64,000 nt of DNA from Mycobacterium sp. 852002-50816_SCH5313054-b. GTDB lineage: Bacteria; Actinomycetota; Actinomycetes; Mycobacteriales; Mycobacteriaceae. The position numbers were made by a program, and so were the translations under genes. The stretch spans positions 1 through 64,000 of the forward strand of contig NZ_LZIC01000034.1 of assembly GCF_001667185.1 (NCBI RefSeq). The letters run 5' to 3'. The notes under the pieces are model-generated. The model worked only from the letters and a program-made list of their open reading frames with translations. It was not told the origin of the DNA and ran no database searches. Numbering within the stretch: the first letter of the stretch is position 1; every line of letters starts with the position of its first letter. Positions 36,019 through 44,557 of this stretch are shown here, piece after piece.

Positions 36019-37818
36019 CTAGGCGGAGTGTTGATTTACGTCGGCGCTCGCGTGCGGATAGACATCACGCCAGGCGCGTTCGACGAACTTTCGCAGCCGG
36101 TCGACCGCCAGCGGGCCTGAGCCGGTGCGCCACACCACGTGGCCATCGGGTCGCACCACGACGGCACCACGTTCGCCGACCTCGAACAGCTCGATCATCG
36201 CGGCGTGACGGTCCTCGCTTGCGGCGGTCAGCGCGACCACCGTGGGCGGCACCGTCGTCGGGGTGCGGGCGAGGCCCTCGGTCCAGCTTTGCGGGTCGGC
36301 GGTGAACAGGGTGAGCCCTCTGAGGGCGATCGCGTCGTGGGTCGACACCTCCGAATTGTCTTGGCCGCGGATGAACGCGTGCGGTAGGCGTGCACCGGGA
36401 TGGGTGGTGGGGTGATAGGAGGCAACGTCCTCGTGAGGACAAGGGCCCTCGGCGGCGTCGATCAACGGGCTAGCGTAGGCGTAGCCGAATTCGAGGCCGC
36501 TGGCCACGAAGTGCTCCTCTTGCCAGGGAATCGCAGCGGCCATGCGCTGCCGCAGTCGCCTGCTGCGGGCGCTCTGGCGCAGCAGCCGTTTGGTCCGTGA
36601 CGTTTGAGCGGCGGTCATGGCGTCGGCAACGCGAGCGATGACCGGATCGGGAACCCAGTTCAGCGGCAGCTTGCCCATGAGTTCGGTCGCTTGGTGTAGC
36701 GAGCGGTTGGTGATGCCCAGCGGCGCGGTGACTTCGTCGAGCTTGAAGTGGTTGTCGGTGCTCTGCTCGGCGAACCGCGTGACGACGGGCCGCCGTTCGG
36801 TCTCGTAGGTGTCCAGCAGCGATCCTGATGCCCCATCGTGCAGGACCGCGGCGAGTTTCCAGGCGAGGTTGTGGGCGTCCTGCACGCCGCTGTTGAGCCC
36901 GAAGCCGCCAGTGTGGGGGAATCGGTGAGCCGCGTCTCCGATGAGCAGCAGCGATCCGCGGCGGAACCGATCGGCGATCTGCTTGGTCATGGTCCAGGTT
37001 CCCGTGGAGCGGATCCGGTAGTCGCTGGAGCCAATCACGTTGGGCAGGACGCGATCCCAGTATCGCCGGCTGTCACGGGCGATCGGTTGCGCCTCATGCA
37101 GATAGGGGGTCATCAGCACGTAGTCATCGTCGGCGTGGGCGATCATCACGCCGCTGAATCGCGGATGGTAGATCCAACTGAGCAGCGGCCGGTCGGCGCC
37201 GTCGGGGTACAGCTCGGGTGCGTTGAAGAAGACGCTGCACATGTTGGCCAGTACCGGACCTCTCATGGCGATCCCGGCAGCGTCGCGCAGCATGCTGTTC
37301 GCCCCGTCCGCGGCGATGACATACCGCGGCGATACGACGGTCGGCTCGGCGCCTGACGAGCGCAGGATCAACCTCTCGGCATCCGTCTCGGCGCGCCACC
37401 CGCGCCGGAAGTCGACGAGGGGTTCGTTGTCGAGGACTTCCCACATCGCCGGCATGAGCAGGTGCTGACCGATGTGGGAGATGAGATAGCGGCTGTGCGC
37501 ACGGACTTCGGCGAGCCGCTCGGGTTGAGAGAGCAGGTCGATCTCCCCGAACGCTTCGGTGCGCACGTCGGTGCACCAGCGAATGATGTTGACCGTGTCG
37601 ATCGGCGGAGTGATCGACGCGAGGGCACGCCCCAGCGCAGGCGATGCCTGATCCCAGATCTCCAGGGTGCGGGCGTTGATCACGTGTGCGGCCGGGTGCA
37701 GGCGCGGATCACTGCGCTGCTCGATGAGCATGCTGGGAATGTCATAGCGGGCCAGCAGCAAGGCCAGCGTGGACCCTGCGGCGCCGGCGCCGATGATGAC
37801 AACCGAATCAGAACCCAT
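36019..37818 (-). CDS. Class A FAD-dependent aromatic monooxygenase
   Basis: This 599-residue protein resembles phenol 2-monooxygenase and dichlorophenol hydroxylase type flavoproteins, which hydroxylate an aromatic ring using NADPH and oxygen. The FAD dinucleotide loop is IIGAGAAGSTLALLLARY (about 8-25), the DG motif is IAADGANSMLRDAAG (near 168), and the FAD ribityl motif is LLIGDAAHRFPHTGGFGLN (near 290). A C-terminal thioredoxin-like domain (about 490-599) is typical of this subclass. It lies three bases after the VOC dioxygenase stop, so the two are co-transcribed. The aromatic substrate is unknown. Confidence 0.88.
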   Translation of the reverse strand: MGSDSVVIIGAGAAGSTLALLLARYDIPSMLIEQRSDPRLHPAAHVINARTLEIWDQASPALGRALASITPPIDTVNIIRWCTDVRTEAFGEIDLLSQPERLAEVRAHSRYLISHIGQHLLMPAMWEVLDNEPLVDFRRGWRAETDAERLILRSSGAEPTVVSPRYVIAADGANSMLRDAAGIAMRGPVLANMCSVFFNAPELYPDGADRPLLSWIYHPRFSGVMIAHADDDYVLMTPYLHEAQPIARDSRRYWDRVLPNVIGSSDYRIRSTGTWTMTKQIADRFRRGSLLLIGDAAHRFPHTGGFGLNSGVQDAHNLAWKLAAVLHDGASGSLLDTYETERRPVVTRFAEQSTDNHFKLDEVTAPLGITNRSLHQATELMGKLPLNWVPDPVIARVADAMTAAQTSRTKRLLRQSARSRRLRQRMAAAIPWQEEHFVASGLEFGYAYASPLIDAAEGPCPHEDVASYHPTTHPGARLPHAFIRGQDNSEVSTHDAIALRGLTLFTADPQSWTEGLARTPTTVPPTVVALTAASEDRHAAMIELFEVGERGAVVVRPDGHVVWRTGSGPLAVDRLRKFVERAWRDVYPHASADVNQHSA

Positions 37819-37821
37819 GCC

Positions 37822-38511
37822 TCACAGCGTCTTCCAGGTAATGGCACGCTTGTTCGACCGGGGCTTGGTACCGGGGCGAGTACCGGCGCCACGCTTGAGC
37901 AGGTGCTGTTCATCTGAACCTGCGCGGAGCTGTTCAAGAAGGTAGTCCGGCTCGATGTTCGTGCCGATCGGGTTCTCGCTGAACTCGTCGCTGTAGAAGT
38001 AGTCGGCGGTCTGCTGGGCGGTGGGGAAGTTCTCGGTCTGAAATTCCAGCCGGATACCTTCGGGATCCTCGTAGTACAGACTGGTCGTCGGCCCGTGGTA
38101 GATGGACCAGACCGGCGTTATGCCGACTCCCTTTAGCCGTTCATAGGTCAACAGCAACGTCGCCACCGAGGTGAAGGTGAAGGCGAGATGGTCGATGCCG
38201 TAGGCCTTGCGGCGCCACCGCGACAGCGGGAAGACATACCGCAACGGCGGCGGAAGTTTGACCAGCGCCAGCCGATGGCTCTCGTGATCCCAAGTGAGGA
38301 AGGCGATCTGATTGTCTTCATGAACGACGCGGGCGCCGAAAACCTGTCCGTACCAGTCGATCATCTCGGCGCAGCGGGCGGTCTTGACCACCCAATGGGC
38401 GATGTAATCGGGTACGGGGCGGTCCGGAAGTTCCGCGAGATCAGGCGCGGAGGTCGTGCTGTCGTGGTTCTCCCGGCCGGAGGGATGCAGCGGGCTGGGT
38501 GTGGCGCTCAT
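37822..38511 (-). CDS. VOC-superfamily extradiol-type dioxygenase
   Basis: The 229-residue protein is a VOC-fold enzyme with a likely two-His, one-Glu iron site: His39 in DYIAHWVV, His108 in YGIDHLAFTF and Glu156 in IRLEFQTEN. This is the arrangement of type I extradiol dioxygenases, which cleave catechols next to a hydroxyl. It is shorter than two-domain enzymes. The N-terminus (1-35) and the basic tail (RGAGTRPGTKPRSNKR) lie outside the fold. ATG 38511 overlaps the FAH stop by four bases; a longer start at 38529 exists but is less likely. Confidence 0.8.
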   Translation of the reverse strand: MSATPSPLHPSGRENHDSTTSAPDLAELPDRPVPDYIAHWVVKTARCAEMIDWYGQVFGARVVHEDNQIAFLTWDHESHRLALVKLPPPLRYVFPLSRWRRKAYGIDHLAFTFTSVATLLLTYERLKGVGITPVWSIYHGPTTSLYYEDPEGIRLEFQTENFPTAQQTADYFYSDEFSENPIGTNIEPDYLLEQLRAGSDEQHLLKRGAGTRPGTKPRSNKRAITWKTL

Positions 38512-39497
38512 CGCGGATCCATTCTCCACTGATTGGGGGCGATGATGGTGTTTCGCTGGGTACCCAGGTCGAGCGTTCCAGCGGCGTTGCCTATGGACGC
38601 GGTGACGACGTCACCGGGGCGCTGGTAGGGTTTGCGTTGGTTTTGCTTGACGAAGGCCGCCCACAACTTGTCCTCGGGCAGCAGCGCGGTCGCGAGTCGG
38701 CGGACCAGGGGCGGCGGGGAGGTCGCCACGCAGCCGTGCGGGGTGCCGGTCAGCAGCACGTCGCCGGGACTGGTGTTGCAGAACTCGCTCAACTCGGTCA
38801 GCGTCTCGGCGGGCCGGTAGAGCATGTTCGCGGTGTTGTCGGTCTGCCGTAGCGACCCATTGACCTCGAGTCGCAGCTCGAGGTCGTCGAGCAGACCGAA
38901 GTCGTCGGGTTCCAGCATCGCCAGCACCGGCCCCAGCGGACAGAATCCGCGGTAGCTCTTGCCCTTGAGGAACTGTCCCTGCGGCAGTTGGATGTCGCGG
39001 GCGGAGAGGTCGTTGGCGATGGTGACGCCGAAGACGTACTCGTGCAGGTTCTCAACGGTCACCGTGGCCGGCGCGTCTACCGTTCGGCGCAGGACCAGCG
39101 CCAGCTCGATCTCGTAGTCGAGCAGGGTGACGTGAGCCGGGCGGGTGACCGCGGTGCAGGGCCCGGTGACGGCGGCGTCGGTCTTGTCGAAGAACAGGTT
39201 GAACGCGCGGTCGTCGGGGTTCATCCCGGACTCGATGGCGTGTTGGCGGTAGTTGGCGCCCTGACACATCAGCCGGCACGGCGTGGTGACCGGAGAGAGC
39301 AGCTCGACGTCGGTCAGCGCCACCTCACCGGGATTGGCCTCCGCCGCCAGCCAGTCGGATTCACCGCGTTCGATGAGGTCGGCGGTGCGGGGGTATGGCC
39401 CGGTGAGTGGCGAGATGACGTCACCAGCGAGGACACCCCACGAGGTTCGCTTGTTGTCCTGGTATCGGACGAGGTGTACGACCACTGACTGCTCCAC
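38508..39497 (-). CDS. Fumarylacetoacetate hydrolase (FAH) family protein
   Basis: The 329-residue protein belongs to the FAH family, metal-dependent hydrolases, hydratases or decarboxylases that act on ring-cleavage products. The metal ligands appear in LLDYEIELALVL (about 120-131) and IANDLSARDIQLPQGQFLKG (about 155-174), with GFCPLGPVL and GDVLLTGTPHGC further on. It is first in the minus-strand catabolic operon and would act after the VOC dioxygenase. The start follows a region with possible operator dyads (39565-39603). The exact reaction is not settled by sequence. Confidence 0.85.
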   Translation of the reverse strand: MEQSVVVHLVRYQDNKRTSWGVLAGDVISPLTGPYPRTADLIERGESDWLAAEANPGEVALTDVELLSPVTTPCRLMCQGANYRQHAIESGMNPDDRAFNLFFDKTDAAVTGPCTAVTRPAHVTLLDYEIELALVLRRTVDAPATVTVENLHEYVFGVTIANDLSARDIQLPQGQFLKGKSYRGFCPLGPVLAMLEPDDFGLLDDLELRLEVNGSLRQTDNTANMLYRPAETLTELSEFCNTSPGDVLLTGTPHGCVATSPPPLVRRLATALLPEDKLWAAFVKQNQRKPYQRPGDVVTASIGNAAGTLDLGTQRNTIIAPNQWRMDPR

Positions 39498-39564
39498 GTC
39501 TGCCCGTCATTCGACGGGCTCCGTGCTCAGTCAACTGCGCGGCGACCAACCAACGCCTGGGCTC

Positions 39565-39603
39565 AAGTCCAGAATTGAGCGGTTCCGGCTGGACTTCAGT
39601 CCA
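39565..39603. promoter_or_regulatory. Operator or terminator dyads between regulator and catabolic operon
   Basis: AAGTCCAG at 39565-39572 pairs with CTGGACTT at 39589-39596, and TGGACT/AGTCCA forms a 14-base palindrome at 39590-39603. The hexamer thus occurs three times over the end of the PucR-type gene, 70 to 105 bases upstream of the FAH start. It may be the binding site of that regulator or the terminator of its gene. Confidence 0.45.
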
Positions 39604-40894
39604 ATGGTGCCGCTACTGGCGGCAGTACCGCGTCACCGAGTTCGTCGGCAAGCGTGAGTGCAGCGTGCAGCTGCAGGCGGCGATCGGTCGCGGGCCGGCC
39701 ACGAAGTTGCTCGGCGCGCTGCACCCGGTAGGCCACGGTGTTGCGCGCGACGTGGAGATCGGCCGCGGTGGCGGCCAGGCTCCTGTCCCGGTCGAGGTAA
39801 CGCTTGAGGGTGCGACGCAGCGTGGCAACGGATTCGGTCTCACCGGCCAAGTCGCGGAGTTCGCGGGCGACGAACTCGCGGGCGGCCGGCAGGTCGGTGC
39901 TGAGCATCGCGACGATGTCGAGGTCCTGATAGCAGAACGACGACGCGTCACGCGTCGACATGGCGCCGACCCGCGCTACCTCGGCTGCCTGCCGATGGCT
40001 GTCCCGGAACCCCTCGACGCCGGCACCCGCCAGCCCGATCGCGACGCGCACGCCCGCCGGCGGCGGCGCCGACGAAGCGGCCGGTGCGGGGGCGTGCGCC
40101 GTTCGCGAGCCCCACGCCCAAACTCGGTGGGCTCCCACTGGAAGAACGAGCGTCGAGACGCAGCCCGCAGCGGAAAGGACTTCGGCAGCAGCAGTTCTGA
40201 GCTGGATGGGTTCAGCGGGCATGGTCGCATCAGTCCAGACGATCACGGCCAGGTGCCAGCGGCTCATGTCGTATCGCAGGATCCGGGTGGCCCGCTCGAG
40301 CGGAACAGCGGTTCCCTGCAGGAGGTCCTCCACGATCTCCATGCGCAGAGCTACCGAATTGCTCAGCCACGCTTCGTGGGCGCGAGTGTATTCACCGGCC
40401 ATTCGTTCGGTCAGGACGTCGACAATGCCGAACAGTGCCTGGTTGATCCGCCTCATCTCGACGAAGCGCTGTGACTCGGGCACCACGCGTTCGGCGGCGT
40501 CGAGCAGCACGCCCGCGGCGGTGGCGTGGGCGACGTGGATGCTGCGCAGCATGTGTTCGATACCGATGCCGCGCGCCACCACCTCCATCGGTCCCGTGAG
40601 AACCTCCGGCATCGGCGCGAACGTCACGTCGTCGTCTAGCGCGAGCGCAGTCAGGGCGCCCAGCGCCACGGCCTCACAGCCCTTGTGGACCTCGTCGGCG
40701 ACCGCATCCACGGCCAGCTCCGGGATTGCTGCGGCGATGCTGGCCGCCATCAGAGCACCCAATTCAACCGCCCACTCCGCCGGCCCCGGTCCCAGGAGTG
40801 CCGCTAGTTCCGCAGCTCGTGTGGGGAGTACCGAGTCGACTGGCAACGTCTGCCGCGCAGTCGGTTTGAGTTCGGCGAACCAGGGACGTGTCAT
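39596..40894 (-). CDS. PucR/CdaR-type transcriptional regulator
   Basis: The 432-residue protein has the typical C-terminal helix-turn-helix of PucR/CdaR regulators (about 375-420, with RTLKRYLDRDRSLAATAADL and HVARNTVAYRVQRAEQL) and a GGDEF-like middle region (LAVIVWTDATMP to RVAIGLAGAGVEGF). Such regulators commonly activate catabolic genes in response to pathway metabolites. I start at ATG 40894 (MTRPWFAELKP); a frame-extension to 40930 adds 12 residues without support. It lies directly upstream of the FAH operon on the same strand. Confidence 0.85.
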   Translation of the reverse strand: MTRPWFAELKPTARQTLPVDSVLPTRAAELAALLGPGPAEWAVELGALMAASIAAAIPELAVDAVADEVHKGCEAVALGALTALALDDDVTFAPMPEVLTGPMEVVARGIGIEHMLRSIHVAHATAAGVLLDAAERVVPESQRFVEMRRINQALFGIVDVLTERMAGEYTRAHEAWLSNSVALRMEIVEDLLQGTAVPLERATRILRYDMSRWHLAVIVWTDATMPAEPIQLRTAAAEVLSAAGCVSTLVLPVGAHRVWAWGSRTAHAPAPAASSAPPPAGVRVAIGLAGAGVEGFRDSHRQAAEVARVGAMSTRDASSFCYQDLDIVAMLSTDLPAAREFVARELRDLAGETESVATLRRTLKRYLDRDRSLAATAADLHVARNTVAYRVQRAEQLRGRPATDRRLQLHAALTLADELGDAVLPPVAAPLD

Positions 40895-40982
40895 TGACGT
40901 AGCCACCCACCTCGGCCGGCGAACGTGCACTCGTACGCGTTCGAGCTGTCAGTGCCACCGTAGTGTGTGGCGCTGCGCCGGT

Positions 40983-41099
40983 GGACTTGAGCATTTCGGT
41001 GTTGGCGAATGCCGCACCGAGGCATCGACGGAGGCCACCCCCGTAGGAGATCCACGTGCTGGTGTCGGGCTTGACGTTCAGGAAGCGGGTGGGATTGGA
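40983..41099 (-). pseudogene. Cytochrome P450 heme-loop fragment
   Basis: Reading the minus strand from 41099 gives NPTRFLNVKPDTSTW, then ISYGGGLRRCLGAAFANTEM. This is the P450 heme-binding signature GGGxRxCxGxxFA with its cysteine, preceded by the usual ERF-type motif. No I-helix, ExxR or other P450 part surrounds it, and the sequence on either side does not continue the protein. It is a short relic wedged between the PucR-type gene and the SDR. Confidence 0.75.
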
Positions 41100-41152
41100 C
41101 CACCATGTGGATACGTCCAGTGCTTTTGAGTTCGGCCGCCCGGTGCACCCGG

Positions 41153-42142
41153 TTATGGTTTGTCGGGCACGTTGTGGGGTGGATCTGCGGCCGGTTGTGC
41201 CGACACCGCGTGCAATTCGGCCACATCAGCGAACGCCGTGCGCATCGTCTTGGTCTTGGCATAGATGCGCTGGTCGATCAGGGTGGGCAGCAACGGTCGG
41301 ATGCGGGTGCCGATCTTTTGGATTAACGGTGAGGCATCGACTTCACGGCGCCGGTCGACGATTGCATCCACACACCGTGTTGCCACTGTGCTCGCCGCCA
41401 CCCGCGGGATGTCATTGCGCCGCTGCACCGACAAGTCGACCTTGACCTCAGCGCCGTTTGCTCCGATCACCGTGCGCCCGGCCCCATCGTCGCTGTACAT
41501 ATCACCGGGGTTGATAGTCAACACGTGCACAGCCCGGGGATAGAGCTCCAGCCGCAGCGCTTCGAAGAATCCGTTCATGGCGTGTTTGCTGGTGGTGTAG
41601 CCCAAATAACCCGCCATCGGCAGGTGTCCCGCTCCGGATGTCACATAAGCAATGACACCCCGGGCCGCGACGAGATGCTGCAGCGCCAGATAGGTCGGGT
41701 AGGCGGCGCCGAAGAAGTTGACCCGCATCGCCGCCGTGATCGGGTCGAAGGACTCAAGCTCCTCGAGTCGTCCATGCGTCGCTAGACCCGCATTGAGCAC
41801 CAACATGTCGATTCCACCGAAGGCCGCCACGGTTGTGTCGATCAGGCGCGCACAGTCCTCCTCGTTGGCTAGGTCCACGGCGACTGCCCGCGCGGTGCCT
41901 CCTGCGGTCGCGATCTGCGATTGAATATCGTTGAGGCGCTGTGCATTACGGGCAGCCAGGACAACATGGGCGCCCTCGGCTGCCAGCTGGACCGCGATGT
42001 GCTGGCCGAGCCCTTGAGATGCGCCGGTGACGATCGCCACCTTGCCGCGCAGCCGCTTGCTGTCACGGTCGTGGCTATCGGCGGATCTGCCCAGCAGATG
42101 TGCCGCCGCTGACAGCTTCTGCGGGCAGTCTGTTCCGATCAC
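41153..42142 (-). CDS. Short-chain dehydrogenase/reductase
   Basis: This 329-residue SDR has the cofactor loop VTGASQGLGQ (about 40-49), NAGLA (about 115), a catalytic Ser in YVTSGAGHL and the Tyr-x-x-x-Lys site in GYTTSKHAMNGF. The arginine in VLAARNAQRL suggests NADP preference. It resembles 3-dehydrosphinganine/ketoreductase-like SDRs with an extended C-terminus of about 60 residues. It is transcribed divergently from a TetR gene with 140 bases between them, so it is probably that regulator's target. Substrate unknown. Confidence 0.85.
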   Translation of the reverse strand: MIGTDCPQKLSAAAHLLGRSADSHDRDSKRLRGKVAIVTGASQGLGQHIAVQLAAEGAHVVLAARNAQRLNDIQSQIATAGGTARAVAVDLANEEDCARLIDTTVAAFGGIDMLVLNAGLATHGRLEELESFDPITAAMRVNFFGAAYPTYLALQHLVAARGVIAYVTSGAGHLPMAGYLGYTTSKHAMNGFFEALRLELYPRAVHVLTINPGDMYSDDGAGRTVIGANGAEVKVDLSVQRRNDIPRVAASTVATRCVDAIVDRRREVDASPLIQKIGTRIRPLLPTLIDQRIYAKTKTMRTAFADVAELHAVSAQPAADPPHNVPDKP

Positions 42143-42223
42143 GCGCTAAACCTCCCATTCTCATTCGCCCTCGTTCCGGGCGCGGCAGCGACGCCTGTCT
42201 GGATCCGACGCCGCCATAGGGTT

Positions 42224-42271
42224 CTTGACTGTTGATCAAGACGGTACATTGTCTCTTGTCTATCAATCAAG
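42224..42271. promoter_or_regulatory. Inverted repeat between SDR and tetR, candidate operator
   Basis: CTTGACTGTTGATCAAGA at 42224-42241 and TCTTGTCTATCAATCAAG at 42254-42271 are inverse copies matching at 13 of 18 positions. The left arm also holds a perfect TTGATCAA. The site ends just before the ribosome binding site GAGGAGG of the tetR gene and is 80 to 130 bases upstream of the SDR, ideal for control of both. Confidence 0.5.
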
Positions 42272-42282
42272 AGGAGGTGAGT

Positions 42283-42837
42283 GTGCCGAAAAACCGTGCC
42301 GGGGTCGACCGCCAGCTCAAGGAGGAAGAGATCCTCGATGCCGCCGAAGCCGCGTTTCTGGGGCCGGGTGGCTTCCGAAATACCACCATCGCGGCGATCG
42401 CCGCCCAAGCCGGCATCGCGACCAACTCCGTGCACTGGTATTTCCCCACCAAAGATGACCTGTTTGTCGCGGTGCTCCGGCGGCGGCTGGAAGAGGCGCT
42501 GGCACGGCTGCTGACCGAACCGCTGCCGCCACTAACCGAGCTGGTCCTTGCGGCGCTGCATGAACTCGACCGCACCGCATCGCTGACGGCCACCGTGCAC
42601 GACCGCGCGGCACATGTGCCGGCGGTGGCCGAGTTTCATCACGGCTTCCACGAAGTGGCCGAGCGCTCCTTGCAAGAAGCCTTCCAACGCGAGGGCCTCA
42701 CCGACGGCGACGCATTTATGGCCGCGCGGGCGATCACCGCGCTGGTCGAAGGACTGCACCTACACGACAGAAAACGTGACTCAAAGGATCGGGACCGGCT
42801 GGTGCTATGGGCGCTGCGCCGATTCACCGGTCGATGA
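42283..42837 (+). CDS. TetR-family transcriptional regulator
   Basis: The 184-residue protein has a TetR DNA-binding domain at about 12-58 (ILDAAEAAFLGPGGFRNTTI, AAQAGIATNSVHWYFPTKDD) and a helical ligand domain. GTG 42283 is chosen because GAGGAGG lies five bases upstream; the frame extends to 42232 without a better site. It is divergent from the SDR, with an inverted repeat between. It is the last gene of the island before tRNA-Leu. Confidence 0.87.
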   Translation: MPKNRAGVDRQLKEEEILDAAEAAFLGPGGFRNTTIAAIAAQAGIATNSVHWYFPTKDDLFVAVLRRRLEEALARLLTEPLPPLTELVLAALHELDRTASLTATVHDRAAHVPAVAEFHHGFHEVAERSLQEAFQREGLTDGDAFMAARAITALVEGLHLHDRKRDSKDRDRLVLWALRRFTGR

Positions 42838-42973
42838 GGGCTGTGCGCATTTGGCCTGACAGCTATATGCGATATAGAAGGCCGCCGGACGCAACTTCGA
42901 TCAACATCAGCAAATACAGAAAACCAGTTCTGACGAGTTTGGAGCAGGTTTCCTATCTGTGTAGCTAAGAAAT

Positions 42974-42993
42974 TGTGTCCGAGGGGGGACTTG
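42974..42993 (+). repeat. att-like core inside the tRNA-Leu 3' end
   Basis: TGTGTCCGAGGGGGGACTTG is found here and, identically and in the same orientation, at 25480-25499 and 32740-32759. It covers the discriminator base, the 3' acceptor strand and part of the T arm of tRNA-Leu. The tRNA 3' end is the usual attachment site of mycobacterial integrating elements. Confidence 0.7.
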
Positions 42994-43061
42994 AACCCCC
43001 ACGCCCATTAGTAGGGCACTAGCACCTCAAGCTAGCGCGTCTGCCATTCCGCCACTCGGAC
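42976..43061 (-). tRNA. tRNA-Leu (GAG anticodon)
   Basis: The 86-base gene folds as a class II tRNA. The acceptor stem pairs GTCCGAG with CTCGGAC, the discriminator is A, and the anticodon stem CTAGC/GCTAG holds loop TTGAGGT with anticodon GAG, reading CUC leucine codons. A long variable arm and the T loop GTTCAAGTC are present. CCA is not encoded. Its 3' end faces the island. Confidence 0.95.
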
Positions 43062-43179
43062 AAGACCCAACGAGAGTTGGCAGCTAAGGCTATCGGATCG
43101 GCCCGCGCGGACCCAACCCAGCTCGCCGGCCGCCGCGGGCCCGAGCCCGGCACGCCCGGCAGTGGTAGGAAAGGTGGTT

Positions 43180-44532
43180 GTGACCATCGATACTGGGGCC
43201 GTCGACCCTGCCGATCCCCGCGACGATGTGGTCCAGGTGGTGAGCCGGTTGATCCGGTTCGATACCACCAATACCGGCGAACCCGAGACCACGCAGGGTG
43301 AGGCGGCGTGCGCCCAGTGGGTCGCCGAGCAGCTCCAAGAGGTCGGCTACTTGCCGCAATACGTCGAATCCGGCGCACCCGGGCGCGGCAACGTGATCGC
43401 GCGCCTGCGCGGCGCGGACAGCTCGCGCGGCGCCCTGCTGATCCATGGGCATCTCGACGTGGTGCCCGCCGAGCCGGCGGATTGGACGGTGCACCCGTTT
43501 TCCGGTGCGATCCGGGACGGCTACGTGTGGGGCCGCGGCGCGGTCGACATGAAGGACATGGTCGGCATGATGATCGTGGTGGCCCGGCAGCTGAAGCGGG
43601 CCGGCATCGTGCCGCCCCGCGACCTGGTGTTCGCGTTCCTCGCCGACGAGGAGCACGGCGGCCACTACGGGGCCCAATGGCTGGTCAACCACCGGCCCGA
43701 GCTGTTCGCCGGCGTCACCGAGGCGATCGGGGAAGTGGGCGGGTTCTCGCTGACCGTGCCACGCCGCGACGGGGGCGAACGCCGGCTGTACCTGATCGAG
43801 ACGGCCGAAAAGGGGCTGTCCTGGATGCGGCTGACCGCCCGCGGCCCGGCCGGGCACGGGTCGATGGTGCACGACCGCAACGCCGTCACGGCCGTCGCCG
43901 AGGCGGTTGCCCGCCTGGGCCGGCACCAGTTTCCGCTCGTGGTGACCGACACCGTCGCGCAGTTCCTGGCCGTCGTCAGCGAGGAGACCGGGCTGACGTT
44001 CGACGTGGAGTCGGACGATCTGGCGGGGACGATCGACAAGCTCGGCCCGACCGCCCGCATGCTCAAGGCCGTGCTGCACGACACCGCCAACCCCACCATG
44101 CTCAAGGCCGGGTACAAGGCCAACGTCATCCCGGGCTCGGCGGAGGCGGTGGTGGACTGCCGGATCCTGCCGGGCCGCAAGGCCGCGTTCGAGGCCGAGG
44201 TCGACGAGCTGATCGGCCCCCACGTGACCCGGGAGTGGATCAGGGATTTCGAGTCGTATGAGACCAGCTTCGACGGCGATCTGGTCGACGCCATGAACGC
44301 CGCGGTGTTGGCGCTCGACCCGGACGGGCGCACGGTGCCCTACATGATGTCCGGTGGTACCGACGCGAAAGCTTTCGCGCGCTTGGGTATTCGCTGTTTT
44401 GGTTTCAGCCCGCTGCGGTTGCCGCCCGATCTGGACTTCAGCGCGCTGTTCCACGGCGTCGACGAACGGGTACCCGTCGATGCGCTGAGGTTCGGCACCG
44501 AGGTGCTGGCGCACTTCCTGACACACTGCTAG
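43180..44532 (+). CDS. M20-family metallopeptidase (Rv2141c-like)
   Basis: The 450-residue protein is an M20 zinc peptidase related to DapE, ArgE and carboxypeptidase G2. Metal ligands are in [17 protein letters not shown] (His and the following Asp), [10 protein letters not shown] and [12 protein letters not shown], and a dimerisation domain follows from about residue 215. GTG 43180 is preferred because AGGAAAGG lies six bases upstream and the length is near 448 in M. tuberculosis. The true substrate is unknown; annotation as DapE2 is by similarity. It is the first backbone gene after tRNA-Leu. Confidence 0.88.
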   Translation: MTIDTGAVDPADPRDDVVQVVSRLIRFDTTNTGEPETTQGEAACAQWVAEQLQEVGYLPQYVESGAPGRGNVIARLRGADSSRGALLIHGHLDVVPAEPADWTVHPFSGAIRDGYVWGRGAVDMKDMVGMMIVVARQLKRAGIVPPRDLVFAFLADEEHGGHYGAQWLVNHRPELFAGVTEAIGEVGGFSLTVPRRDGGERRLYLIETAEKGLSWMRLTARGPAGHGSMVHDRNAVTAVAEAVARLGRHQFPLVVTDTVAQFLAVVSEETGLTFDVESDDLAGTIDKLGPTARMLKAVLHDTANPTMLKAGYKANVIPGSAEAVVDCRILPGRKAAFEAEVDELIGPHVTREWIRDFESYETSFDGDLVDAMNAAVLALDPDGRTVPYMMSGGTDAKAFARLGIRCFGFSPLRLPPDLDFSALFHGVDERVPVDALRFGTEVLAHFLTHC

Positions 44533-44557
44533 TCGACACGACACGAGAGGACTGCCC

